16,684 nucleotides of DNA, taken from Acidobacteriota bacterium (GTDB lineage Bacteria; Acidobacteriota; Terriglobia; Terriglobales; Acidobacteriaceae). The notes below the pieces were generated by a model. It saw nothing but the letters and a program-made list of their open reading frames with translations. It made no database searches and was not told where the DNA came from. Location: assembly GCA_021809235.1 (NCBI GenBank), contig JAKBAG010000042.1:1-16684 (forward strand), read 5' to 3'. Every line of letters starts with the position of its first letter. Position 1 is the first letter of the stretch. Both the position numbers and the translations under genes were made by a program. Shown piece after piece: positions 1 through 7,661 of the stretch.

Positions 1-108
1 ATGTTTCAGCTGCCACCGGTGGTGATCTCCACGCCCTTGAAGATTCTGCTCTTCGTGATTGTGGATGGATGGAATCTGGTGGCTGGATCGCTGCTGAAGA
101 GTTTTTGA
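1..108 (+). CDS. fliP: Flagellar export gate protein FliP, C-terminal end only
   Basis: Only the last 35 codons are in the window; the gene begins upstream. The visible residues, with LPPVVISTPLKILLFVIVDGW followed by a second hydrophobic stretch and the ending LLKSF, fit the conserved last membrane segment of FliP. FliP forms, with FliQ and FliR, the helical export gate in the inner membrane through which rod, hook and filament subunits pass. The order fliP-fliQ-fliR-flhB-flhA that follows is the classic gate operon and makes the assignment secure despite the short fragment. The Met at base 1 is an internal residue, not the start. A 33-base gap leads to fliQ. Confidence 0.9.
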   Translation: MFQLPPVVISTPLKILLFVIVDGWNLVAGSLLKSF

Positions 109-141
109 AGACGAGGCGCAGGGCTGCGCCAGGAGGATGCC

Positions 142-411
142 ATGACCCCCGATATGGCCGCAGAAATGGTGCGGCAGCTGCTGAAGGAATCAATGATCGT
201 TGCCACACCGGTGCTGCTGGCTACCGTGGTGATCAGCTTTGTGCTGAGCTTGCTGCAGACGCTGACCTCGCTGCAGGATCAGTCACTGACCAGTGTGCCG
301 CGCCTGTTTGTAGTCGTGGGTCTGCTGGCGGTGGCGATGCCGTGGTTTATCCATCGGCTGACCGGTTACACCCATGTGCTGTATGACAACCTGGGCCGCT
401 ACACCCACTGA
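142..411 (+). CDS. fliQ: Flagellar export gate protein FliQ
   Basis: This 89-residue protein has the normal size of FliQ and its two membrane helices (about residues 19-41 and 53-71). The segment between them contains the family-typical QTLTSLQDQSLTSVPRL loop, and a short charged N-terminus with MAAEMVRQ precedes the first helix. FliQ packs around FliP and FliR in the inner-membrane export gate. The start is set by a strong Shine-Dalgarno sequence AGGAGG at 131-136, five bases before the ATG. The stop lies next to the possible upstream GTG start of fliR, so the two genes are probably translated together. Confidence 0.95.
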   Translation: MTPDMAAEMVRQLLKESMIVATPVLLATVVISFVLSLLQTLTSLQDQSLTSVPRLFVVVGLLAVAMPWFIHRLTGYTHVLYDNLGRYTH

Positions 412-435
412 GTGTCGAAATGGAGATTGTCGACG

Positions 436-1254
436 ATGTCCGGGTTGAGTGCAGCAGAACTATGGAGCCAGATGAGAACCGGAACGATGGGAGCGCAATG
501 GACGGCCACGCTCTCTGCTCTGGTGCTGATCCTGATTCGCGTCAGCGTGGTGCTGGCCATCGGCCCGCTGTTTTCCTCCCGGGTCTTCACGGCTCGAACC
601 AAGATTGTGCTGGCGGTGGCGATGACCTGGCTGCTGCTGCCGGTGGCGTCCACGGTTCCGGCGCATAGCCTGAGCGTAACCGCTGTGCTGGGCGAGGCTG
701 CCGTGGGTGCTGTGTATGCGCTGACGCTGACGATGCTGAGCGAGATTCTGCTGCTGGCCGGGCAGGTGGCAGGTGTGCAGTTCAGCTTCTCGCTGGTCAA
801 TCTTCTCGATCCGAGTTCGGAGATTCAGACGCCTCTGCTGGCGGATCTTTTTCAGCTCTTCGGGTTATGGGTACTGTTTGCGGCGGGTCTGGACCGGTTG
901 ATGCTGGACTCGCTGATTCGGAGCCTGCGGGTGCTGCCTCCGGGAGGGTTTGTGCTGCATGCGGGAGCGGTGGCGCATGCCCTGACGCCGCTGCTGGCCG
1001 GAGCATTTTTTGCCGCACTGCAACTGGTGGCTCCGCTGCTGGCGGTGACGGTGCTGGTGGATCTTTCCGTGGCGCTGGTGGGCAAGCTGGCACCGCAGCT
1101 GCCGGTGATTTCGCTGACGATTCCGCTCAAGACGCTGCTTGGGCTGGCAGTGCTGGTGGCAACGCTGCAGCTCTGGCCCCGCTATCTGGAGTCGAGGTTT
1201 GAGGAACTGCTGGCAATGGCGGAGCGCATTCTCTCGGTAGCGGTGAGGGGCTGA
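436..1254 (+). CDS. fliR: Flagellar export gate protein FliR
   Basis: The product is a hydrophobic protein of about 272 residues with several membrane segments, beginning near LSALVLILIRVSVVLAIGPLF, and the FliR-type stretch GEAAVGAVYALTLTMLSEI followed by AGQVAGVQFSFSLVNLLDP. FliR is the third gate subunit beside FliP and FliQ. I chose the ATG at 436 because GGAGA at 422-426 lies nine bases upstream. An in-frame GTG at 412, directly after the fliQ stop, would add eight residues and has no clear ribosome site. The stop at 1254 is two bases from the flhB ATG. The family call is sure; the start is not. Confidence 0.93.
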   Translation: MSGLSAAELWSQMRTGTMGAQWTATLSALVLILIRVSVVLAIGPLFSSRVFTARTKIVLAVAMTWLLLPVASTVPAHSLSVTAVLGEAAVGAVYALTLTMLSEILLLAGQVAGVQFSFSLVNLLDPSSEIQTPLLADLFQLFGLWVLFAAGLDRLMLDSLIRSLRVLPPGGFVLHAGAVAHALTPLLAGAFFAALQLVAPLLAVTVLVDLSVALVGKLAPQLPVISLTIPLKTLLGLAVLVATLQLWPRYLESRFEELLAMAERILSVAVRG

Positions 1255-1256
1255 CG

Positions 1257-2492
1257 ATGGCCGGAGACCGCACAGAAAAAGCCACTCCTCAACGGCGCGA
1301 CAAGGCGCGTCGGGAAGGCGACATTACGCATAGTCGCGAGCTGACGACGGCGGCCGGAACCCTGGCCGGCGTCATGCTGCTGCGTGTGGCCTGGAATGAT
1401 TTTCTGCTGCGCTGGGCCGGTTCTCTGGATGTGGTGATGGGGTTGGGGAGTGCTGGCAACTGGGAAGGCGCAACCATGGGCAGGACATTGCGCGCGCTGC
1501 TGGCAGAGATGGGTGGAACGATGGAGCCATTTGCGCTGGTGGGTGCGGCGGTAGTCCTGGGCACGCTGGGCGCAGGCATGCTGCAGACCGGAGGGTTGCA
1601 GATCCATCCTCAGGTGCTGGCCTGGAAGCTGGAACGGGTGAGTCCGCTGGCCAATGCCAAGAATATCTTTTCGTTGCGTGCCCTGGCACGATTGGGGAAA
1701 TCGCTGCTGCCGGTAGCCATTCTCGGGGTCTTTGTGGTGGTGCGGATTGAGCAGCAGTGGCTGGTAGCGCCGTTTTCGACCGATCGCATGGCGCTGCTGG
1801 GCAACGATGTATGGACGCTGCTGCTGGCAGCGGCCTGGGTCACTTTTGGCTGGGCCGTGATTGACTACGCCGTGGAGTGGCGCAGTCGTGAGATGCGACT
1901 GCGTATGAGCCGCGAGGAGATGCGGGAGGAGTTTCGGGATACCGAGGGCAATCCCCAGATCCGCAGCCGAATCCGAAGCCTGCAGCGACAGGGGCGGCGC
2001 CGCAGGATAAAGCAGGATGTGGCCAAGGCTGCTGTAGTCATCACCAATCCGACGCACTATGCCGTGGCGCTGGGCTTTGATTTCGAGACGATGGAGGCTC
2101 CGAAGGTGCTGGCCAAGGGGCGTAACCTGCTGGCCGAGGAGATCAAGCAGGAGGCGCGCTGGGCCGGAGTTCCGGTGATGGAAAATCCGCCGCTGGCCCG
2201 GTCGCTGTATCGAGTTGTGGAGCCGGGACAGTCGATTCCGGTGGAACTGTATGCGGCCGTGGCGTCGATTCTTGCCTATCTCTATCGCCAGCGGGTCACC
2301 GAGAGTGCGCGCCAGCGCCAGCGTGCTTCGACGGCGGCGCCACCGGCTGGTCCGAGTCCTGAGCCAGCGCTGGCCAGGATTCCTGGCGGGTCACGAGCAT
2401 CGGCACGTGACTCCAGGCGATCGGCGAAGGGCAAGGATGGGCCGACAAGCGGTCAGAATCGCAGAACAACAGATGAGGGAGGTCGGCAATGA
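1257..2492 (+). CDS. flhB: Flagellar export switch protein FlhB
   Basis: FlhB sits in the inner membrane at the export gate and changes substrate specificity from rod/hook to filament proteins after self-cleavage. The 411-residue product starts with the usual basic EKATPQRRDKARREGD segment, continues with four hydrophobic segments (about residues 35-215), then a basic cytoplasmic linker. The autocleavage motif NPTH is intact at residues 264-267, followed by the conserved YAVAL and KGRNLLAEEIKQEA blocks. After about residue 346 comes an unusual tail of about 65 residues, rich in Arg, Ser, Pro and Gly and probably disordered, making the protein longer than the 383 residues of the Salmonella protein. 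The gene ends in an ATGA overlap with flhA, so the two are likely coupled. Confidence 0.97.
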   Translation: MAGDRTEKATPQRRDKARREGDITHSRELTTAAGTLAGVMLLRVAWNDFLLRWAGSLDVVMGLGSAGNWEGATMGRTLRALLAEMGGTMEPFALVGAAVVLGTLGAGMLQTGGLQIHPQVLAWKLERVSPLANAKNIFSLRALARLGKSLLPVAILGVFVVVRIEQQWLVAPFSTDRMALLGNDVWTLLLAAAWVTFGWAVIDYAVEWRSREMRLRMSREEMREEFRDTEGNPQIRSRIRSLQRQGRRRRIKQDVAKAAVVITNPTHYAVALGFDFETMEAPKVLAKGRNLLAEEIKQEARWAGVPVMENPPLARSLYRVVEPGQSIPVELYAAVASILAYLYRQRVTESARQRQRASTAAPPAGPSPEPALARIPGGSRASARDSRRSAKGKDGPTSGQNRRTTDEGGRQ

Positions 2493-4597
2493 GCAGTGTT
2501 GCGATGAGTCCACCGCTGGCCGGTGGTCGCATGGCCTGGCTGGAGCGGTTGCGGGAGTATCTGCTTCCGATCGGAGCCATCAGCGTGATCTTTGTGATGC
2601 TGGTGCCGCTGCCGGCCGCGGCGCTGGATCTGTTGCTGGCCATCTCGATGGCCGCCTCGATGGTGGTGTTTTTGACGGCTGTGCAGGTGCGCCGCGCTGT
2701 GGACCTGAGTGTTTTTCCCACGCTGCTGCTGCTGCTGACGCTCTTTCGTCTGGCGCTGAATATTGCCTCCAGCCGCAGGATTCTGCTGCACGGTTCGGAG
2801 GGAACAACGGCGGCAGGAAAGGTGATTGAGGCCTTTGGACAGTTTGTGGTGGGCGGCAATTATGTGGTGGGCTTCGTTCTGTTTCTGGCCCTGATTGCGA
2901 TTCAGTTTCTGGTGGTTTCGCACGGCGCCGTGCGTACGGCCGAGGTCACGGCCCGCTTCACCCTCGATGCGCTGCCCGGAAAGCAGATGGCTATCGATGC
3001 GGATATGAATGCCGGGCTGATCAACGAGCAGGAGGCCCGTCGTCGTCGTCAGGCGATTGCCCGTGAGGCGGAGTTCTACGGTGCCATGGATGGCGCTGCA
3101 CGCTTCAACCAGCGGGATTCGATGGCCACGATTCTAATCACCTCGATCAACATCATTGCCGGTCTGCTGATTGGTACGCTGCAGCAGGGCGTGGCGCTGG
3201 GCGAGGCTGTGCGGACGTATACGGTGCTGACGGTGGGAGACGGACTGGTGACGATGATTCCATCGTTGCTGGTCTCGGTGGCCGGAGGCATCACGCTGAC
3301 CCGAACCAGTGGAGCAGGATCGCTTTCCGGCGAGTTGCGCAGCCAGCTTTTCGGGCAGCCGGCGACGCTTTATATCGCTGCCGGAGTCTCGGCGGCATTG
3401 TGCCTGATCCCCGGCCTGCCCAAGGTTACCTTTCTGCTCGTGTCCCTGGCACTGGCCTTGATTGCCCGGAGTCTGGGTGGCAGCAAGTCGGCCGAAGCGG
3501 TCGCCGATGCTCCGGCCACCGCGGCAGGAGCTGCTCAGCCCACAGCTGCAGTCCAGGAGATGACCGCACTGCTGCGTACCGAGGAGCTGACGCTGGAGAT
3601 TGGCTTTCAGCTGATTCCGCTGGTGGACGAAAAGCAGGGAGGACAACTGTTGAGCCGCGTGCGCACGTTGCGCCGTCAGCTGACCCAGGAGCTTGGCTTC
3701 CTGATCCCGCCGGTGCATATCTCAGACAATCTTCGTCTGCGCCCGCGGGAATACCTGTTTTCCCTGCGCGGCATGGAGATAGGGCGCTGGCAGACGGAAG
3801 GGACACAGCTGCTGGCTGTGACCACCGATGCGGCCCGGAGCCCGCTGCCGGGGCGGGAAACCCGTGAGCCGGCCTTCGGGGTCCCAGCCCTTTGGATTGC
3901 ACCCGGGCTGGAGGATCAGGCCATTGCGGCCGGATACACGGTTGTCGATCCGGTGACGGTGGTCACGACGCATCTGGGCGAGATGATGCGCCAGCATGCC
4001 CATGAGTTACTGAGCCGTGCCGAAACCAAACGCCTGCTCGACAGCCTGAACGATTCCCACCCCAAGCTGATGGAGGAGCTGGTGCCCAAGCTGATGACGC
4101 TGGGCGAGGTGCAGCGGGTGCTGGAGCAACTGCTGCGCGAGCGGGTTTCGATTCGTGATCTGGGCACGATTCTGGAAGCCATTCTGGAAGTGGCTCCGCA
4201 GAACAAGAGCACGGTGGCGCTGGTGGAAGCAGCGCGGCATGCGCTGGGGCGCAGACTGATCCAGCCATTGCTCGATCCGGATGGGCAGTTGGCCGTGGTG
4301 TTGATGGATGCGCCGCTCGAAGAAGAGGTGCTCAGTGCCGTGGCCCAGGAGTCCGGACAGCGGCAACTGATGGCACCCGGCCGATCCGGTGTTCCTGTGA
4401 TTCGCCGCCTCGGCGATTCTTTGAGGCAGCTTATCGGTTCCACCCCGGCAACGGCACTTCCCGTGCTCCTTTGTCCGAGTCCGGCACGCTACTTCGTCAA
4501 GCGGTGGATTGAGCCATGGACGCCACGGATGGCCGTGGTGGCCGCCAGCGATATTCCTCCGGAGATTCGACTGCGTGCGGTCGGGACCATCCGCTGA
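2489..4597 (+). CDS. flhA: Flagellar export apparatus protein FlhA
   Basis: FlhA is the ring-forming export protein that uses the proton motive force and receives chaperone-substrate complexes. The 702-residue product has a membrane half (to about residue 330) and a cytoplasmic half. The membrane half carries the family blocks VDLSVFPTLLLLLTLFRLAL (71-90) and the FHIPEP signature ARFTLDALPGKQMAIDADMN (155-174); aspartates 170 and 172 lie in the region that includes the key Asp208 of Salmonella FlhA. The cytoplasmic half keeps the PVHISDNLRL and GEVQRVL blocks. Residues 205-213 read RFNQRDSMA where most FlhA proteins have a KFVKGDAIA-like loop. The start shares ATGA with flhB. The 56 bases after the stop hold only a fliA ribosome site; flhF and flhG do not follow. 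Confidence 0.98.
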   Translation: MSSVAMSPPLAGGRMAWLERLREYLLPIGAISVIFVMLVPLPAAALDLLLAISMAASMVVFLTAVQVRRAVDLSVFPTLLLLLTLFRLALNIASSRRILLHGSEGTTAAGKVIEAFGQFVVGGNYVVGFVLFLALIAIQFLVVSHGAVRTAEVTARFTLDALPGKQMAIDADMNAGLINEQEARRRRQAIAREAEFYGAMDGAARFNQRDSMATILITSINIIAGLLIGTLQQGVALGEAVRTYTVLTVGDGLVTMIPSLLVSVAGGITLTRTSGAGSLSGELRSQLFGQPATLYIAAGVSAALCLIPGLPKVTFLLVSLALALIARSLGGSKSAEAVADAPATAAGAAQPTAAVQEMTALLRTEELTLEIGFQLIPLVDEKQGGQLLSRVRTLRRQLTQELGFLIPPVHISDNLRLRPREYLFSLRGMEIGRWQTEGTQLLAVTTDAARSPLPGRETREPAFGVPALWIAPGLEDQAIAAGYTVVDPVTVVTTHLGEMMRQHAHELLSRAETKRLLDSLNDSHPKLMEELVPKLMTLGEVQRVLEQLLRERVSIRDLGTILEAILEVAPQNKSTVALVEAARHALGRRLIQPLLDPDGQLAVVLMDAPLEEEVLSAVAQESGQRQLMAPGRSGVPVIRRLGDSLRQLIGSTPATALPVLLCPSPARYFVKRWIEPWTPRMAVVAASDIPPEIRLRAVGTIR

Positions 4598-4653
4598 GGA
4601 TGGGGGCGAAGTAATGGGAATGCCACGCGAACACAGGGGATTGAGGGAGCGCG

Positions 4654-5718
4654 ATGTCGCAGATGGAAGACCAGAAGAATAACCGACGCAGAATCGATGG
4701 GACCGGCAGTCCGCAGAAGGTTGTCCGGAACGGGCGTAGCGTGAAATCCCAACAGGATGCCGAAGGCGATCCATTCCGGCTCGATGAGGAAACTCTCAGT
4801 CAGGACGACGCCTTTGCCCAGGAGGCGGTCGGCGAGGATGTCGGATCGCTGCAGCGGATTGCGCTGAGTCTGGGCAGTACCGGCTATGGAGCGAGCCGAT
4901 CGGAGTTCACTGCTGAGCAGGAGCGGATCCTGCTGGAGCATCTGCCGATGGTGCGCTTTCTGGCACGACGCATTCACGAGCGGCTTCCGCAACATGTGGA
5001 GATGGAGGACCTGGTTTCGGCGGGCGTGGTGGGCCTGATGGATGCCTTTACCAAATTTGATCCGGCAAAGAAGGTTCAGTTTCGCAGCTACGCGCAGTTC
5101 CGGATTCGCGGGGCGATTCTGGACAGTCTGCGCACGCTGGACTGGAGCCCGCGCGAGCTGCGGCGCAAGGGTCGTGCCGTCGAGGAGGCGATTCGCCTGC
5201 TGACAGCCAATCTGGGCCGGGCGCCATCGGAGGCCGAAGTGGCCAGGGAGCTCGGTCTGGAGCTGGAGAACTATCAGCAGCTGCTGGGCGAGCTGAAGGG
5301 TCTGGAGATCGGCACGCTGCACATGGAGCGCAACGAGGACTCTGGCGAAGAGGAACTGGCATATGTGCCGGGTCGTGTCGAGGATGATCCACTCTTTCGT
5401 TGTCTGCACGGAGAGATGCAGGATCGACTGACAGATGCCATTCGTGGCCTGCCGGAGCGGGAACGGTTGGTGATGACGCTCTACTACTACGAGGAGATGA
5501 CGATGCGCGAGATCGGGCTGGCTCTGGGGGTGGTCGAGTCGCGTGTTTCGCAGATTCATGCCTCGGCCGTTCTGCACCTGCGTGCGGCTTTGGCAGACCT
5601 GGCGCGACGGATGGAAAAGCGACCTGCGCGCGCCGGTTTGCGTTCCGGCGTGGAAGCGTTGCCCAAGGCGATGCTGCAGCGCACGCATCCCCGCAGTGGA
5701 GTTCCCATTCCGCGATGA
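4654..5718 (+). CDS. fliA: Flagellar sigma factor FliA (sigma-28) with long N-terminal extension
   Basis: This is a sigma-70-family factor of the FliA/WhiG type that directs RNA polymerase to late flagellar promoters. Region 2 spans about residues 92-165, with DLVSAGVVGLMDAFTKFDP and the FliA-typical RGAILDSLRTLDWSPRELR. Region 3 follows to about 235, with GRAPSEAEVARELGL. Region 4 (about 255-315) has the LPERERLVMTLYYYEEMTMREIG helix-turn-helix segment. FliA proteins are usually near 240-260 residues; this one has 354, because about 90 polar residues precede region 2 and about 40 basic residues follow region 4. GAGGGAG at 4643-4649 supports the ATG at 4654, although a GTG at 4741 would trim the extension. 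Its expected antagonist FlgM is encoded at 15201. Confidence 0.95.
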   Translation: MSQMEDQKNNRRRIDGTGSPQKVVRNGRSVKSQQDAEGDPFRLDEETLSQDDAFAQEAVGEDVGSLQRIALSLGSTGYGASRSEFTAEQERILLEHLPMVRFLARRIHERLPQHVEMEDLVSAGVVGLMDAFTKFDPAKKVQFRSYAQFRIRGAILDSLRTLDWSPRELRRKGRAVEEAIRLLTANLGRAPSEAEVARELGLELENYQQLLGELKGLEIGTLHMERNEDSGEEELAYVPGRVEDDPLFRCLHGEMQDRLTDAIRGLPERERLVMTLYYYEEMTMREIGLALGVVESRVSQIHASAVLHLRAALADLARRMEKRPARAGLRSGVEALPKAMLQRTHPRSGVPIPR

Positions 5719-5846
5719 GCCGGAATGGCTTTCAGCGATTCTGGCAGCGGCATGGGAACGGTCTGCGGGTGAGTCCGAAACAGGAATCCGGATGGCGGAA
5801 TGCGGTGGAATTCCTGACCAGGCAGGCCGTGGAATGGAGAAAGTGA
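5715..5846 (+). CDS. Possible small ORF between fliA and fliM, function unknown
   Basis: An ATG overlapping the fliA stop (ATGA) opens 43 codons that end four bases before the fliM ATG, so the frame exactly fills the gap. The predicted peptide is basic and Trp-rich, with FQRFWQRHGNG near the start and RQAVEWRK at the end. It has no membrane segment or motif I recognise. Roughly two thirds of its codons end in G or C, similar to the neighbours. The ribosome site for fliM (GGAGAAAG, 5837-5844) lies within its last codons. A frame this short can stay open by chance in GC-rich DNA, so this is only a candidate. Confidence 0.3.
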   Translation: MSRNGFQRFWQRHGNGLRVSPKQESGWRNAVEFLTRQAVEWRK

Positions 5847-5850
5847 AGGC

Positions 5851-6810
5851 ATGGAGAAAACACTCAAGCAGGATGAAATTGATGCCTTGTTTCAGGCAGC
5901 GCGTTCCACCACACCGGAGGCCGGAGCGCAGATCAAGGCGCGCGTACTTCCCTATAATTTTGCTGCCGCAGGACAGATTTCTACCGAGCAGCTGCGCGCC
6001 ATCAGCATGCTCAATGATCTCTTTGCCCGCAATCTGACGCACAATCTCTCGGCCTGGCTTCGGACGCGGCTGCAGGTGAATCTGGTCTCCGCCGAGCAGA
6101 TTCCCTTCAACGAATTTCTGCTGCGGATTCCTGAAATCTCCTACATTGCCTCGGTGCGTCTGGAACCGTTGGGTGCACTGTCCGTTCTGCAGCTGGATCT
6201 GGGCATGGCGCCGGCGATGATTGATCTGCTGTTGGGCGGGGAAGGCCAATCCGGCGAACTTCGCGAGCTGACGGACATTGAAGAGGCGATTGTGGCCAGT
6301 GTGGTGGAGATTATCTGCCGTGAGTTGACGACAGCCTGGCAGACGGTGGGTCTGAGCTTCAACTTTGAGCGACGCCAGATGCAGACGCAGACTGCGCGCA
6401 TCATGCCGGTGACGGAGAAGACGCTCTGCCTGAGCTTCGAGATTCGGATGCAGGAGTCCTCTGGGTTACTGAATCTGGCCTTCCCGGCCGTGGTCGCCAA
6501 CACGATTCTGCGCCGGTTGACCGGAGAGTGGGGAGGACGGAGACGCCATGCCGGGGAGACCCGCCGACGCATGGAGCAGACGGTACGCAAACTGAGTTTT
6601 GGTGCTGCCTTGCAGCTGCCATCAGTTCGCCTGGAGGCGCGCGATCTGGAGGATCTGGCCGTGGGCAAGATTGTCCGACTGGATCTTCCGGTGAACCGGA
6701 CGTCGGAGTTTCGCGTAAACGGCCAGAAGCTCTTTGAGGCGCAGCCTATCCGGCTCGGTGTGCATCGGGGGGCGCGACTGGAGATGGAAGTGGAGGAGGC
6801 AGGAAAATGA
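5851..6810 (+). CDS. fliM: Flagellar motor switch protein FliM
   Basis: FliM forms the middle of the C-ring and binds phosphorylated CheY to reverse rotation. The 319-residue protein has the family's usual length and three parts. The N-terminal CheY-binding motif LKQDEIDALF is at residues 5-14. The CheC-like middle domain (about 45-225) carries the GGEG motif at 129-132 in the torque-switch region that contacts FliG. The C-terminal SpoA (FliN-like) domain occupies about 242-312, with VGKIVRLDLPVN. The start is supported by GGAGAAAG at 5837-5844. The stop overlaps the next ATG (ATGA at 6807-6810), which couples it to the FliN partner. The intact EIDALF motif fits a functioning CheY, encoded at 8763. 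Confidence 0.97.
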   Translation: MEKTLKQDEIDALFQAARSTTPEAGAQIKARVLPYNFAAAGQISTEQLRAISMLNDLFARNLTHNLSAWLRTRLQVNLVSAEQIPFNEFLLRIPEISYIASVRLEPLGALSVLQLDLGMAPAMIDLLLGGEGQSGELRELTDIEEAIVASVVEIICRELTTAWQTVGLSFNFERRQMQTQTARIMPVTEKTLCLSFEIRMQESSGLLNLAFPAVVANTILRRLTGEWGGRRRHAGETRRRMEQTVRKLSFGAALQLPSVRLEARDLEDLAVGKIVRLDLPVNRTSEFRVNGQKLFEAQPIRLGVHRGARLEMEVEEAGK

Positions 6811-7661
6811 GTGAATCGATCCATTTTCTCGACTGCTGGATATCGGTGGCGACCAGTCTGTTCGGACAGGCGCTGATGGGAGAGCCGGTACTGAGCGAGT
6901 CGCTGCCCAGGCCGCTTCCGGAAGGATCCTTTGGCTTTGCTGCGACCATCGATGGGGACGAAGCGGGACGACTGGTCCTGTTGCTGGATGGAGGACTTCT
7001 GGATGCCGCGCTGTTTGGCGACGTCCCGGACGCGCAAGCCGCCTGGATGGAGCTGCTGCGTGAGACTGTGGATGCCGCTGCCGGAGAGTTGCTGGCGCGG
7101 ACTGGTGCCAAGTGCCAGGTGACGGGCTTTGAGCCGGCAGGGCCGGAGAGCAAGATCACCCGTTCCTTCCAGCTTAAGGCCGGGGATCGAAGCTGGACCC
7201 TGTTGGTGGCCAGTGACCTGAAGATCAACCGGGAACAGGGACCAAAGAAATCCGCAGCAGCGAATAAAAAGTCGTTGGAAGAAAACTCCGGCCAGCCGAA
7301 GGCGCAGACGGAAACAATGCCTGCTGCCGAGGCGGGGAGCAGCTCCCAGACAGGTGGCCAGGGATCCTCCGCCACGGATACTTCCATGCTTTCCGAGGGT
7401 CTGCAGTTGCTGCTCGATGTGGAGCTGGAGGCTTCTTTGCGTTTTGGTTCGCGGGAGCTTCCGCTAGGAGAGATTCTCGATCTGGGTCCGGGAGATGTGG
7501 TGCAGTTGGATCGCCACATCAGTGACCCTGTGGATCTGGTTGTCGGCGACAAGATCATCGCCCGTGGCGAGGTCGTGCTGGTGAATGGAAACTTTGGCCT
7601 GCGGGTGACCCAGGTGGCCGAGCCGCAGCGCAGATTGGAGAGTATCCGATGCCTGTTTTAG
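6807..7661 (+). CDS. fliN: FliN/FliY-like motor switch protein with CheC/CheX-like N-terminal domain
   Basis: The last part (about residues 199-270) is a clear SpoA domain with LLLDVELEASLRFGSRELPL, ILDLGPGDVVQLDR and VGDKIIARGEVVLVNGNFGL, the hallmarks of FliN, which forms the lower C-ring with FliM. E. coli FliN has only 137 residues, while this protein has 284. Residues about 40-140 resemble the CheC/CheX fold: a GRLVLLLDGG strand, then a helix with ETVDAAAG (86-93) that lines up with the ExxNxxxG helix of CheX, with Asp89 in place of the catalytic Asn. A polar linker rich in Ser, Gln, Ala and Lys (about 141-195) joins the parts. This layout resembles FliY of Bacillus, though activity is unlikely. 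ATGA overlap with fliM; 13-base overlap with the next gene. Confidence 0.88.
   Translation: MSESIHFLDCWISVATSLFGQALMGEPVLSESLPRPLPEGSFGFAATIDGDEAGRLVLLLDGGLLDAALFGDVPDAQAAWMELLRETVDAAAGELLARTGAKCQVTGFEPAGPESKITRSFQLKAGDRSWTLLVASDLKINREQGPKKSAAANKKSLEENSGQPKAQTETMPAAEAGSSSQTGGQGSSATDTSMLSEGLQLLLDVELEASLRFGSRELPLGEILDLGPGDVVQLDRHISDPVDLVVGDKIIARGEVVLVNGNFGLRVTQVAEPQRRLESIRCLF

Noticed and set aside
4614..4682. 22-codon frame starting at ATG 4614 between flhA and fliA
   Set aside because: No ribosome site, overlaps the fliA start, and no recognisable sequence.
4959..4980. TGGCACG as half of a sigma-54 promoter
   Set aside because: The required GC at the -12 position with correct spacing is missing, and the site is inside fliA region 2 coding sequence.
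4489..6249. Long minus-strand open frame (586 codons) opposite fliA and fliM
   Set aside because: It runs antisense to two well-supported genes with clear family motifs; its product is Gln/His/Arg-rich low-complexity sequence with no recognisable domain, as expected for the antisense frame of GC-rich genes.
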